Below are positions 24,442 through 34,110 of a DNA stretch of 64,000 bases, in pieces. Source of the DNA: Anaerolineales bacterium (GTDB lineage Bacteria > Chloroflexota > Anaerolineae > Anaerolineales > Villigracilaceae). Position numbers and translations under genes: made by a program. Location: assembly GCA_014379595.1 (NCBI GenBank), contig JACMLM010000067.1:1-64000 (forward strand), in the 5' to 3' direction. Under the pieces are notes generated by a model. The model saw only the letters and a list, made by a program, of their open reading frames with translations. It had not been told where the DNA came from and searched no databases. Position 1 is the stretch's first letter. Every line of letters begins with the position of its first letter.

Positions 24442-25964
24442 ATCCGCTTACTATATTGATAGTTCTACTGGCGCTGCTTGTGGGCGTGGTAGCTGGTTAT
24501 TTTTTTCATCGGTATCAAGCTGATCGTGCAGCAAAGGCAAGGCAGGAAAAAGCCGACGACATTTTGAAAGCAGCAAACTCGCAAGCACGGCTGATCGAAA
24601 GCGGGTCACGTGAGAACGCTACCAAAATCGTGCAAGCTGCAGAATCAGAAATGAAAGAACGGCGTCTTGAACTCAACCGTGAAACGGAACGGCTTGATAA
24701 ACGCCGCGGTGAACTCGATACCCGTTTTGACAAAATTGAACAACGCGAACAAACATTAAACAAACGTCAATCACAAGTTGACAAGCGTGCCAACGACATT
24801 GATAAGCTGTACGAAGATCAAGTAAAGAAACTTGAATTTGTTGCGCAGATGACACAGGATGACGCTCGAAAGGATTTATTTGCAGCCGTTGAAAAAGAAG
24901 CACGCGGTGATATGGCGCGCATTATTCGTCAGATCGAAGCCGAAGCACGTGAAGAAGGTGAAAAGCGCGCCCGCAAATTAATCGCCGATGCAATTCAACG
25001 CGTGGCCTCTGAACATGTGGCTGAAGTCACACGTGCTGTGGTCACCCTCCCAAGTGAAGAGATGAAGGGCCGCATTGTTGGCCGTAATGGACGCAACATC
25101 AAAGCGTTTGAGCAGGCTGCTGGAGTAGATGTGATCGTAGACGATACACCTGATTCCGTCACTGTTTCCTGCTTCGACTCTGTCCGCCGTGAAATTGGCC
25201 GCCGCGCATTGGCAAAACTGGTTTTAGATGGTCGCATTCATCCTGCACATATCGAAAAGATCATTGAAGATGAAACCAAAGCCGTTGAGAAAATCATCAA
25301 CGAAGCAGGTGAACAAGCTGCATATGAAGCAAATGTAACCGGTTTACATTCCGAAGTTTTGCGGATGATAGGACGTTTAAAATTCCGTACATCTTATGGT
25401 CAAAATCAACTGGCACATGCAGTGGAAGTCTCCAAGTTAGCTGGTATCTTAGCCGCCGAGCTTGGCGCGAATATTGAACTCTGCAAACAAGGCGGTTTCC
25501 TGCATGATATTGGCAAAGCCATGGATCACAATCAGGATGGAACACATGCTGGTCTCGGCGCGGAATATTGCAAACGTTATGGCGTCAATCCCATAGTTGT
25601 TAATGCAATTGCATCTCACCACCACGAAATAGATCAGGATACGGTGGAAGCAGTTATCACCGAAGCGGCTGATGCAATTTCAGGTGCTCGCCCCGGTGCT
25701 CGCCGCGAAGACCTCGAAGCCTACATCAAACGCATCCGTTCGCTTGAGGAAATGTCCATGTCGTTTGAAGGTGTGCAGCAAGCTTTCGCCATTCAAGCGG
25801 GACGTGAAGTTCGTATCCTCGTCAAGCCTGATCAAATTGATGACCTCGCATCTGCCCGACTCGCTCGTGATATTGCCAAGAAGATCGAGGAGACCATGCA
25901 ATATCCAGGTCAGATCCGTGTGACAGTGATCCGCGAGACACGCTCAACCGAATACGCAAAATAA
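24438..25964 (+). CDS. rny: Ribonuclease Y
   Basis: Membrane-anchored endoribonuclease that starts mRNA decay. 508 residues: an N-terminal transmembrane helix (about 4-25), a long coiled coil (about 30-190, with EMKERRLELNRETERLDKR), a KH domain with MKGRIVGRNGRNIKAFEQA, then the HD phosphohydrolase domain with GGFLHDIGKAMD (metal His-Asp), and the family ending GQIRVTVIRETRSTEYAK. Start overlaps the recX stop by ATGA. Confidence 0.97.
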   Translation: MNPLTILIVLLALLVGVVAGYFFHRYQADRAAKARQEKADDILKAANSQARLIESGSRENATKIVQAAESEMKERRLELNRETERLDKRRGELDTRFDKIEQREQTLNKRQSQVDKRANDIDKLYEDQVKKLEFVAQMTQDDARKDLFAAVEKEARGDMARIIRQIEAEAREEGEKRARKLIADAIQRVASEHVAEVTRAVVTLPSEEMKGRIVGRNGRNIKAFEQAAGVDVIVDDTPDSVTVSCFDSVRREIGRRALAKLVLDGRIHPAHIEKIIEDETKAVEKIINEAGEQAAYEANVTGLHSEVLRMIGRLKFRTSYGQNQLAHAVEVSKLAGILAAELGANIELCKQGGFLHDIGKAMDHNQDGTHAGLGAEYCKRYGVNPIVVNAIASHHHEIDQDTVEAVITEAADAISGARPGARREDLEAYIKRIRSLEEMSMSFEGVQQAFAIQAGREVRILVKPDQIDDLASARLARDIAKKIEETMQYPGQIRVTVIRETRSTEYAK

Positions 25965-25993
25965 TCCCCTTACAAGGGTGTTGCGAATCAATT

Positions 25994-26067
25994 GCCCTAT
26001 TTCACAGAGTGCTACAATACCGGGAAAGAAGTAAAATTCCTGTCATTCTGTTGAAATAGGGCTTTTT
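25994..26067 (+). terminator. Terminator after rny
   Basis: GCCCTATTTCA and TGAAATAGGGC pair across a 47-base loop and are followed by TTTTT. The long loop makes efficiency uncertain. Confidence 0.55.
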
Positions 26068-26119
26068 CATATTTCTGGCTCATACATAAAATAGTTCAAT
26101 CTGGTGCCACCTTAAGAAT

Positions 26120-29100
26120 ATGGAATCTACCAAAGTTAAGAGCAGTAGTGCCAACTCGTCCCATCTTCCATGGTGGACATGGGTCTTGCCATTTTTTATT
26201 GCAAACTTAGGAACATGGCTCTCGATTTGGTTTAAAACAGATCCCGGTACATCTCTTTGGTATTTACCAACTGCCTTCGGTATTGTGATGATCTATTGGT
26301 GGGGGCCCCGGGTCTTAGTGGGAATTTACCTAAATGCACTCATTTGTGCTCCCCTCTGGGATTTGCCATGGCAATGGGCTCCTTTATATGCATTACCTGA
26401 AACTCTTGAAGTGGGGCTAAGCTGGCTTTTTTTCATAAAATTTGCAAAGGGTGAATACTGGTTCCCAAATTTAAAAAATACGGCCGTATTTTTATTATTT
26501 GGTTCTCTCCTGCCAACATTTATAGCCAATTCTTATTTGGTAACGCAACTCTACCTGCTGGGAAATATTGATAATAGTGCAATTTGGAATAACTGGATCA
26601 TTTTATTTTCAGCAGACTTAGCAACACAATTTGTTTTAGCTGTGCCGGCGCTTGCAATTTTTACTGCTTATATGAATCAGAAAGGGTGGATACAGGTCAA
26701 AGGCAGCCTACCCCCATTTTCATTCCTGCCTGATAACAGAAAGACACTTTACGACATTATTTGTATTAGCATATTTTTTATTATCACGTTGATCATGGTC
26801 ATGCTCTTTTCAATAAATAATCTTTGGATCTTGTATGGCCTTTTGCTTATCATGATCGCTACACGTTATGGGATGATCATGGCCATCGTGGGCACAAGCT
26901 GGATCGGGATTCTTGCTTTTCTTTTCCCACTTTTCCGGACCAGCAAACTTGGACTTGCCAGTGCAAACTATGATGATTTTCTGGCTGTCAATCTTAATAT
27001 TCTCTTTTTGTGCGGAGCAACTTTATTAATTGGGCGGACGATCAGCGACCTTTTTATAGAAATTAATGAACACAAACAATCAGAGGAAAAACTTCGCGAG
27101 GCAGAACTTAAATATCGAACATTGACTGAGAACATTCCTCCCATTATTTATATTGCCAAACCTCAGCAGCATATTGGCGTTACTTATATCAGTCCTCAAA
27201 TTGAAGCGCTTGGCTTTACACAGGATGAATGGGTATCTGACCCCGAACTCTGGCTTAGGCAAATTCACCCAGATGACCAGGAAACGGTGATAGCAAGCAT
27301 TGAGCAAAGTAAAAATGATCGTACATCACTTAAGGCCGAATATCGCCTGATAACACGTGATGGGAATACAAGATGGTTTCTTGACGAAGTAGTAGAGGTG
27401 CTGGATAAGGATGGGAAGCCTCTATTTCGACAAGGCTATATGCTGGACATTACAGAACGCAAACTGGCAGAGCAGATCCTGCATCGACAAAATGAATTTT
27501 TGGAATTGCTGAACGATATGACTCATTCCATCCTGGCCACACAAGATTTCGAGATAATGATGGATACCCTTGCAAAAAACATTACGTCTCTTTTACACGC
27601 CGACGATTGCTTTATTACCCGATGGGATTCTGTCAAACTGCAGGCATTCCCAATTGCCACTACTGCAAACCTTAAGCAAGCCTATAGAGAAAACTACTTT
27701 CCACCTGATAAAAAGAACTTTACATCCTCAGCTCTGGAAGCCGGAACGATCCTCACCGCACTGGATGCAAAAAATTCACCCTATACATCTCCAGATATAG
27801 TCAATCGCTTCCCTGTAGATTCTATCATCGCCATCCCCCTCATTTTTGGAAAAAACAAACTTGGGGCGGCGATTGTTGCCTATAAAGAAAGGCATGATTT
27901 CACCAAAGAGGAAATTGAGTACGCCCGGCAAGCCGGGGATCAGATAGCCCTGGCTCTCTGGAGTACCCAGCAGGAAGCTGAATTACAAAAACGGCTGAAA
28001 GAATCCGATACACTTGCAAAGATAGCAACTTCGCTAAGTGAAACTGAACGTATTGGTTTATCGAATGTACTTGACTTGATTGTAAACTCAGCCAAGGAAC
28101 TGATTCCCAGTGCAGAGAAGGTCGTGATTCATCTCGTGAATAATGAAGAGCAAACTCTTACCCCTGCTGCTGTAGCCGGTTATGAAGACTCAATTGAGGG
28201 GAAAAATAAGATGCGTCTGGGTGAAGGGGTAGCTGGACAGGTAATAACCAGTGGAGAAACGATCAATATTGGTGATGTCAATACAGACCCCAGGTTTATA
28301 AAACTGGACGGTCCACTAAACTTCCGTTCTCTTATGGTTGCGCCTGTCATTAGCGGAGAACAGAAGTTAGGCACCATCAGTGTCCAAAGCAATTTAACAA
28401 ATGCATTTACAGAGGATGAAAACAAACTCCTGAGTGCTTTGGGAACTCAGGCTGCAATTGCCATTGAAAATACAAAATTACTGGAAAATACACAGCAGGC
28501 ATTAAAAGAAACAAATGCACTCTATCGAATCAATCAGGGACTGGTCGCCTCGCTAAATCCGGATAGTGTGCTCAGTGACGCCGTCACTTTATTACAGAAA
28601 AGCTTTGGATATTATTATGTCCAAATTTATCTACATGAACCCGAAACAGGAGATTTCGTGCTTCGTGAAGGTAGCGGAGACATTGGAATAAAGCTTAAGG
28701 AAAAAGGACATCGCCTGCACGCCGGGGACGGTATTGTAGGTCACGCGGCAGAGACAGGATCTTCATTTTTTACCAATAATGTAGATGATGTTGTTTTCTT
28801 CATACGTAACCCTCTCATTTTAAATACCAAATCTGAGCTTGCAGTACCGGTGAAAATAGACAATAAAATCCTTGGTGTGTTGGATATTCAACTGGTTCCC
28901 CCTACACTCCTTGCTCAACATGATATTCAACTTGTTAGTGCAGTGGCAGACCAATTGGCAATTGCGCTGCAAAAAGCAAATCTATATGAGGAACTGCAGG
29001 TCTCGCTGCAACAGGAAAAGGCGATTCGTAATCAACTGGTGCAGAACGAACGGCTTGCTGTAATGGGACGCCTGCTGGCCTCTGTATCACATGAGCTAAA

Positions 29101-29728
29101 TAATCCGCTTCAAGCCATACAAAACGCACTCTTTTTATTAAAAGAAGAAAAGGGCATTACCGCACAAGGGCAACAAGACCTGAATATTGTGCTGGCAGAA
29201 TCAGAACGCATGGCAAACATGATCGAACGATTGCGCGCCACCTATCGTCCTACCCAAATAGAAGACTTCCACCCTACACAAGTGAACAATATTATTAAAG
29301 ATGTGCATGCACTGATCTCGCCCCACTTGAGGCATAACGAGATCCTTTTTGAATTTTACCCGCAGCCTGAATTACCAGCCATCCCCGCATTGGCAGATCA
29401 GATACGGCAGGTAGTGCTCAACCTGGTGATGAACGCGATGGAAGCCATGACAACTGGTGACAAATTAACTGTTAGTACAGAATTAGTAGAGGACACAGAT
29501 GAAATCATGCTCACCGTTGTAGATACAGGCACAGGTATTTCACCAATCCTCTTGCCTAATATTTTTGAAGCTTTCGTGACGAACAAGCAAAAAGGTACAG
29601 GCTTGGGGCTTACAATTACCTACGACATTGTGTTAAAACATAGCGGGCGCATCACAGCAGAGAATAACGCGGATCGCGGATCAGTTTTCAAAGTTTGGCT
29701 TCCAACAAAAAGCAGAGAGATCGAATGA
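26120..29728 (+). CDS. Sensor histidine kinase: MASE1-like membrane domain, PAS, three GAF
   Basis: 1202 residues. The first 320 form eight or more transmembrane helices resembling MASE1 (start WVLPFFIANLGTWLSIWF). A PAS domain follows (about 330-450, with TYISPQIEALGF and RQGYMLDITERKLAE), then three GAF domains (about 470-610, 630-785, 800-955). The HisKA box is VSHELNNPLQAIQNAL, with His as phosphorylation site, and the ATPase shows NLVMNAMEAM, DTGTGI and KGTGLGLTI. The N box reads NLVMNA as in NtrB-like kinases. It overlaps the response regulator gene by ATGA, so the two are a cognate pair. No clear ribosome binding site precedes the ATG. Confidence 0.93.
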   Translation: MESTKVKSSSANSSHLPWWTWVLPFFIANLGTWLSIWFKTDPGTSLWYLPTAFGIVMIYWWGPRVLVGIYLNALICAPLWDLPWQWAPLYALPETLEVGLSWLFFIKFAKGEYWFPNLKNTAVFLLFGSLLPTFIANSYLVTQLYLLGNIDNSAIWNNWIILFSADLATQFVLAVPALAIFTAYMNQKGWIQVKGSLPPFSFLPDNRKTLYDIICISIFFIITLIMVMLFSINNLWILYGLLLIMIATRYGMIMAIVGTSWIGILAFLFPLFRTSKLGLASANYDDFLAVNLNILFLCGATLLIGRTISDLFIEINEHKQSEEKLREAELKYRTLTENIPPIIYIAKPQQHIGVTYISPQIEALGFTQDEWVSDPELWLRQIHPDDQETVIASIEQSKNDRTSLKAEYRLITRDGNTRWFLDEVVEVLDKDGKPLFRQGYMLDITERKLAEQILHRQNEFLELLNDMTHSILATQDFEIMMDTLAKNITSLLHADDCFITRWDSVKLQAFPIATTANLKQAYRENYFPPDKKNFTSSALEAGTILTALDAKNSPYTSPDIVNRFPVDSIIAIPLIFGKNKLGAAIVAYKERHDFTKEEIEYARQAGDQIALALWSTQQEAELQKRLKESDTLAKIATSLSETERIGLSNVLDLIVNSAKELIPSAEKVVIHLVNNEEQTLTPAAVAGYEDSIEGKNKMRLGEGVAGQVITSGETINIGDVNTDPRFIKLDGPLNFRSLMVAPVISGEQKLGTISVQSNLTNAFTEDENKLLSALGTQAAIAIENTKLLENTQQALKETNALYRINQGLVASLNPDSVLSDAVTLLQKSFGYYYVQIYLHEPETGDFVLREGSGDIGIKLKEKGHRLHAGDGIVGHAAETGSSFFTNNVDDVVFFIRNPLILNTKSELAVPVKIDNKILGVLDIQLVPPTLLAQHDIQLVSAVADQLAIALQKANLYEELQVSLQQEKAIRNQLVQNERLAVMGRLLASVSHELNNPLQAIQNALFLLKEEKGITAQGQQDLNIVLAESERMANMIERLRATYRPTQIEDFHPTQVNNIIKDVHALISPHLRHNEILFEFYPQPELPAIPALADQIRQVVLNLVMNAMEAMTTGDKLTVSTELVEDTDEIMLTVVDTGTGISPILLPNIFEAFVTNKQKGTGLGLTITYDIVLKHSGRITAENNADRGSVFKVWLPTKSREIE

Positions 29729-30528
29729 GTATTAGCGGACACATCCTCATCATAGATGATGAAGCAGCCCTTCGCCAAACCATGGCGCGCATCCTTCAGC
29801 AAGCAGGCTTCGAGGTCACCACTGCTGAAAACGGGGAACAAGGGCTGGACTTCTTAAAGACCACAGATTTTGACATGATCTTCATGGACCTGCGCATGCC
29901 CGGCCTGGCAGGGCTGGAAGTCCTCAAGATCATCCATACCAGCTTCCCATCACTACCTGTTGTTTTATTCACAGCCCAACCAGATCTGAACTCGGCAGTG
30001 GCAGCATTACGAAATGGCGCAACCGACTACTTGTTGAAGCCGCTCAAACCGCAAGACATTATCGAACGCGCACAAACCATCCTTGCCAATCAGAAAAAAG
30101 AAAACCGTAAACGCGAGATCGGCTTACAGATCGAAGCACTGCAGGCAGAACTTAAGAATCTTGAATCCAACGAAAGTGGTAAAACAGGACCCCTGCCGAA
30201 AATCACTACAAGTTCAGATCGCTTCCTAAAACAGGGCCTGCTTGTATTAGACCTGCACAAACGCCGCTTAATCATCAATGAACAGACCGTCAACATCCCA
30301 CCCACATCTTTTGATTACCTGGTTGTGCTGGCCCGCCATGCTCCAAATGTTGTGAATTATCAAACCCTCGTTGCCGAGGCTCAGGGCTATCAGGCAGATG
30401 GCCGTGAGGCGCAGGAACTCACGAAATGGCATATCCACCAATTGCGGCAGGCGATTGAAAAAGAGACCCACAACCCCTCTTATTTGATCAACGTGCGCGG
30501 GACGGGATACCGGCTCGTGGCAGACTGA
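29725..30528 (+). CDS. Response regulator, REC plus OmpR-type winged helix
   Basis: 267 residues. The receiver domain (1-120) has the acidic pair in ILIIDDEAAL, phosphoacceptor Asp in MIFMDLRMPG and Lys in DYLLKPLKP. A coiled linker (about 125-160) leads to a winged-helix DNA-binding domain (about 170-267) with TSFDYLVVLARHAPNVV, HIHQLRQAIEKE and VRGTGYRLV. The track start is ten residues upstream; ATG 29725 overlapping the kinase stop is preferred. It is the partner of the preceding MASE1 kinase and acts as a transcription factor, targets unknown. Confidence 0.94.
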   Translation: MSISGHILIIDDEAALRQTMARILQQAGFEVTTAENGEQGLDFLKTTDFDMIFMDLRMPGLAGLEVLKIIHTSFPSLPVVLFTAQPDLNSAVAALRNGATDYLLKPLKPQDIIERAQTILANQKKENRKREIGLQIEALQAELKNLESNESGKTGPLPKITTSSDRFLKQGLLVLDLHKRRLIINEQTVNIPPTSFDYLVVLARHAPNVVNYQTLVAEAQGYQADGREAQELTKWHIHQLRQAIEKETHNPSYLINVRGTGYRLVAD

Positions 30529-30637
30529 ACACTTAGACTGCGTCCCGCCCGCACGATTTGCCAAGCAAATCGAACTACTGGCGAACAATAAGCTTTTTAG
30601 CTGATTAAACTCTCAGAGCTGATTCTGCTCATTGGAT

Positions 30638-30677
30638 TAAAACCCGTTTCCGGGCTGGCCCCGAAGCGGGTTTTTAC
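30638..30677 (+). terminator. Terminator after the kinase/regulator pair
   Basis: AAAACCCG-TTTC-CGGG / CCCC-GAA-GCGGGTTTTT. It separates the first two-component pair from the next kinase gene. The rest of 30529-30759 holds only a small hairpin (CGATTTG/CAAATCG). Confidence 0.8.
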
Positions 30678-30759
30678 TTTTATCAGTCTCCCAACTTTTA
30701 CCAACTTTCCATTCTAAAGCCTATCGTTCAATACCCCATTCAAGTGCAAAATATAGCCC

Positions 30760-33072
30760 ATGACTACAGACCAAGTTCGTATCCTTGTCGTGGACGATCA
30801 CCCTAATACAGCCAACACTCTGGCCCGTGCCCTTGCACAACTTGGCCCCACAGTAGATGTTATGTCTGCGGTGAGCGGGCGTGAAGCATTGGAAAAAGTA
30901 CAAAGTAAAGGTGTGGATATTTTGTTTACCGATATGATCATGCCCGAAATGACAGGGCTTGAACTGATCGAAAAAATGCAGCACAACCCCGGTGGACGTC
31001 CCTCATTTACTTATCTTGTTACTGCTTATGATGTGCCAGGACTTAAAGTTACAGCCCAGCGCTTGAAGGTAAATGAAGTGATCGTTAAGCCTGTACGGCC
31101 TGAGAGAATTTGTCTGATCGCAACACGCGCCATGGAGGAAATGAACCATATCACACGGCCTGTGAAAAACAATGTGGATGGAAAGAAAAAATTTAAGATC
31201 CTCGTGGCAGATGACATGCCTGATAACGTAACATTATTGGCACGTTATTTACAGCACGAAGGTTATAACTTTGTTTCCGCAGAAGATGGTTTGGAAACAT
31301 TGGATAAAGTACGCGATGAATTGCCCGACCTTGTTCTATTGGATATAAACATGCCATACAAGGATGGCTTCACAGTACTTGAAGAGATCCGCGCCGACCC
31401 TGCTGTTCAGCATATTCCAGTGATCATTCTCACTGCCGCACGCCTTGACCCTTCAGACGTACAGTCTGGTTTAAATCTTGGTGCAGATGATTATGTAACC
31501 AAACCATTTGACCGCCATGAATTAATGGCGCGTATCCGCACAAAATTACGCGTGAAGGAAGCAGAGGATGTGATCCGCCGCCGCAACCGTGAGCTAAATC
31601 TTTTGCCTGAGATCGGCAAAGAGTTAAGCGCACGCACGGATATCAAGGACCTTGCCAACGTCGTTCTTAAACGCACGGTGGAAACTCTTGGGGCTATTCA
31701 AGGCAATATGATCGTTTTGAACACAGCTCATGCTGTTCAAGATAACTATCAATTCTCTTTATCTCAATCTTCCAGTGTTGAAGTTCTCATTCCAGATAGT
31801 TTAATAAAACATATCAACGAATCACGTCAGGGATTGATTATTAATGATGCACAATCTGATCCGCTCTGGCAGGCAGGTAAGAATACATCCATTCGCTCTG
31901 CGGTGATCGTTCCTTTATACGGCCGTCACGATTTGCTTGGTTTGCTCATTCTTACACACGAAGAAGAAAAATATTTCACCATGGAACATTTATTGCTGCT
32001 GCAAGCCATTGCAAGCCAGGCTGCGATTGCAATTGAAAATGCTCATTTGTATACAGAGATGGCACAGGAACAAAAAAGGCTCGCCGCAGTGTTGAAACAT
32101 GCAGCAGAAGCCATTTTGATGTTTGATGGACAAGGAAAATTAAGCCTGCTGAACCCTGCAGGCGAAAAATTATTCACAGATTTCAAGGCCAAGATCAACC
32201 AGCCATTACCAAGTGGGCGTGGATACGACATACTTATTCAAATGCTGGATGATGTGCGCTCATCTGATCTGGCAAAATCTGGTGAGGTACTTTGGCCTGA
32301 CCAACGCATATTTACAGCACTCATCACCCCCATCGAAGCAGGTGGTCAGGTTGCAATTTTGCATGACGTAACGCGTTTCAAAGATCTCGATAAAGTAAAA
32401 AATGAGTTCATTGCTACAGCATCTCATGATCTTAAGAATCCGATCACAAGCATTTCAGGTTTCAGCCACCTGCTTGAACATGCAGGCCCGCTCAATTCAC
32501 AGCAGAAAGAGTTCGTCACTCGCATTCAAGGCGCCACACACACCATGAACGAACTGGTACAGAATATGATGTCGCTGGCTCAAATGGATTTAGAGGCCAC
32601 ATCAAAACACGAATCAGTGGAAATGGGAAAGCTGCTCACAGAAATGGCAGACGAGTTTACGCCTCAGGCACAGACCAAAGAACAAACACTTTCATTTACA
32701 CCACTTGATTCATCACCTTATATAAATGGCGATGCATTTCAATTACGCCAGTTGTTCCGTAACTTGATCGGAAACGCAATTAAGTACACCCCCAAAGGAG
32801 GCAGTGTCAGCATTACACCCAAATTGAATAACGGTAACCTTGAAGTAAACATACAGGACAATGGTTATGGCATTCCTGCATCTGACCTGCCGTTCATCTT
32901 CGATCGTTTCTATCGCGCTCACAATGAAAAAACAAGCGGGGTTGAAGGAAATGGACTCGGCCTGGCAATTGTCAAATCAATTATTGACCAACATGATGGC
33001 CAAATAAACGTACAAAGCGAAGTCAACAAAGGGACGCGTTTCAGCGTGTCGCTTCCTTATCTAATAGTTTAA
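30760..33072 (+). CDS. Hybrid histidine kinase: REC-REC-GAF-PAS-HisKA-HATPase
   Basis: 770 residues, no transmembrane segment. Receiver 1 (1-125) has Asp in ILFTDMIMPEMTG and Lys in VIVKPVRPE. Receiver 2 (about 145-265) has LVLLDINMPYKDG and DYVTKPFDR. A GAF domain (about 280-430) and a PAS domain (about 440-545) precede HisKA with TASHDLKNPITSISGF and an ATPase with NLIGNAIKYT, DNGYGI and GNGLGLAIV. With input-side receivers it is probably controlled by other kinases rather than by a membrane signal. It is followed 36 bases later by the binding lipoprotein, so it may head the long signalling operon. Confidence 0.92.
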   Translation: MTTDQVRILVVDDHPNTANTLARALAQLGPTVDVMSAVSGREALEKVQSKGVDILFTDMIMPEMTGLELIEKMQHNPGGRPSFTYLVTAYDVPGLKVTAQRLKVNEVIVKPVRPERICLIATRAMEEMNHITRPVKNNVDGKKKFKILVADDMPDNVTLLARYLQHEGYNFVSAEDGLETLDKVRDELPDLVLLDINMPYKDGFTVLEEIRADPAVQHIPVIILTAARLDPSDVQSGLNLGADDYVTKPFDRHELMARIRTKLRVKEAEDVIRRRNRELNLLPEIGKELSARTDIKDLANVVLKRTVETLGAIQGNMIVLNTAHAVQDNYQFSLSQSSSVEVLIPDSLIKHINESRQGLIINDAQSDPLWQAGKNTSIRSAVIVPLYGRHDLLGLLILTHEEEKYFTMEHLLLLQAIASQAAIAIENAHLYTEMAQEQKRLAAVLKHAAEAILMFDGQGKLSLLNPAGEKLFTDFKAKINQPLPSGRGYDILIQMLDDVRSSDLAKSGEVLWPDQRIFTALITPIEAGGQVAILHDVTRFKDLDKVKNEFIATASHDLKNPITSISGFSHLLEHAGPLNSQQKEFVTRIQGATHTMNELVQNMMSLAQMDLEATSKHESVEMGKLLTEMADEFTPQAQTKEQTLSFTPLDSSPYINGDAFQLRQLFRNLIGNAIKYTPKGGSVSITPKLNNGNLEVNIQDNGYGIPASDLPFIFDRFYRAHNEKTSGVEGNGLGLAIVKSIIDQHDGQINVQSEVNKGTRFSVSLPYLIV

Positions 33073-33108
33073 TTTATTTCTAGTTACAACAAAATCAAGG
33101 AATTTCTC

Positions 33109-34080
33109 ATGAAGAAAAATTTTGTTAGCAAAGTAAGTATATTGATTTTTGGCATGGCATTGTTCATCAGCGCATGTGGTGGAGCCGCAGGTGCCGAAGA
33201 ACGCCCGCCCCTCAAAGTAGGCTGGAGCTTATGGCCCGGTTGGTATCCGCTTGTGATTGCACAAGAAAGAGATTTGTTTACAAAACATAACGTGGCAGTA
33301 GAGTTTGTTTTTTATCCAACATATTCAGCAGCTTTGCCCGAGTTCGCATCTGGCAAAGTAGATGGGACTTTACTGGTGATTGGGGATGTGATTCCGCTTG
33401 TCAAAAATAACAACGCAAAAATTGTAATGGTGACAGATAACTCTGATGGTGCTGATGTGATTATGGCTGGTCCAGAAATTACCAGCCCCGCTGACTTACG
33501 CGGAAAAACAATCGGTGTGACCTTAGGCACTTTCGGCGAAGTATTAGCCAGAGAAATGCTCACCGCCAATAACTTATCTGTTGGTGATGTGACCTTGGTA
33601 CAAATTGGTCCAGAAGCAGTACCCAGCGAATTAGGTATAGATATTGAAGCCGGTCACACGTATGAACCATTTTCATCAGAAGCAGAACAAAGAGGATATC
33701 ATCCGATTTTTTCTAGTTCTGAAACCCCTGGCTTAATTGCTGATGTGCTTGTGTTCAAAAAAGAAATATTAAACGAACGCCCGGAAGATGTAAAAGCATT
33801 TATTGCCGCTTGGTTTGAAGCGCTTGAATGGTGGCAAAACAATCAAGCAGAAGGCAATGCGTTAATTGCCGCCGCAACTGAGCAAAACCTAGAAGATATT
33901 TCAACAGAAGGTTTACGCCTTTTCAATCAAGCCGACAATCTTGGCGCATTTCAAGAAGGCACAGATACACGCTCTATTTATTACACCACACAACAATATG
34001 TCGCTTTCTATCAAACCATCGGCGTTTTGAGCACCTTGCCGGATTTGAATCAATTGCTTGACGCATCGTTTCTGCAATAA
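33109..34080 (+). CDS. NMT1/SsuA-like substrate-binding lipoprotein without transporter genes
   Basis: 323 residues. The signal peptide ends in lipobox ISAC (Cys24), so it is anchored on the outer face of the membrane. The mature part is the NMT1/THI5/SsuA type: LKVGWSLWPGWYPLVIAQE, a domain with ADLRGKTIGVTLGTFGEVLA, and an all-alpha C terminus. Such proteins bind thiamine precursors, sulfonates or similar small molecules. No permease or ATPase gene is nearby; instead it is followed by membrane sensor genes in the same direction (30-base gap). It is therefore more likely a ligand-binding sensor subunit than part of an importer. Confidence 0.88.
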   Translation: MKKNFVSKVSILIFGMALFISACGGAAGAEERPPLKVGWSLWPGWYPLVIAQERDLFTKHNVAVEFVFYPTYSAALPEFASGKVDGTLLVIGDVIPLVKNNNAKIVMVTDNSDGADVIMAGPEITSPADLRGKTIGVTLGTFGEVLAREMLTANNLSVGDVTLVQIGPEAVPSELGIDIEAGHTYEPFSSEAEQRGYHPIFSSSETPGLIADVLVFKKEILNERPEDVKAFIAAWFEALEWWQNNQAEGNALIAAATEQNLEDISTEGLRLFNQADNLGAFQEGTDTRSIYYTTQQYVAFYQTIGVLSTLPDLNQLLDASFLQ

Positions 34081-34110
34081 CTTATCGAGAAGCGTGAAAG
34101 GAGACCCCCT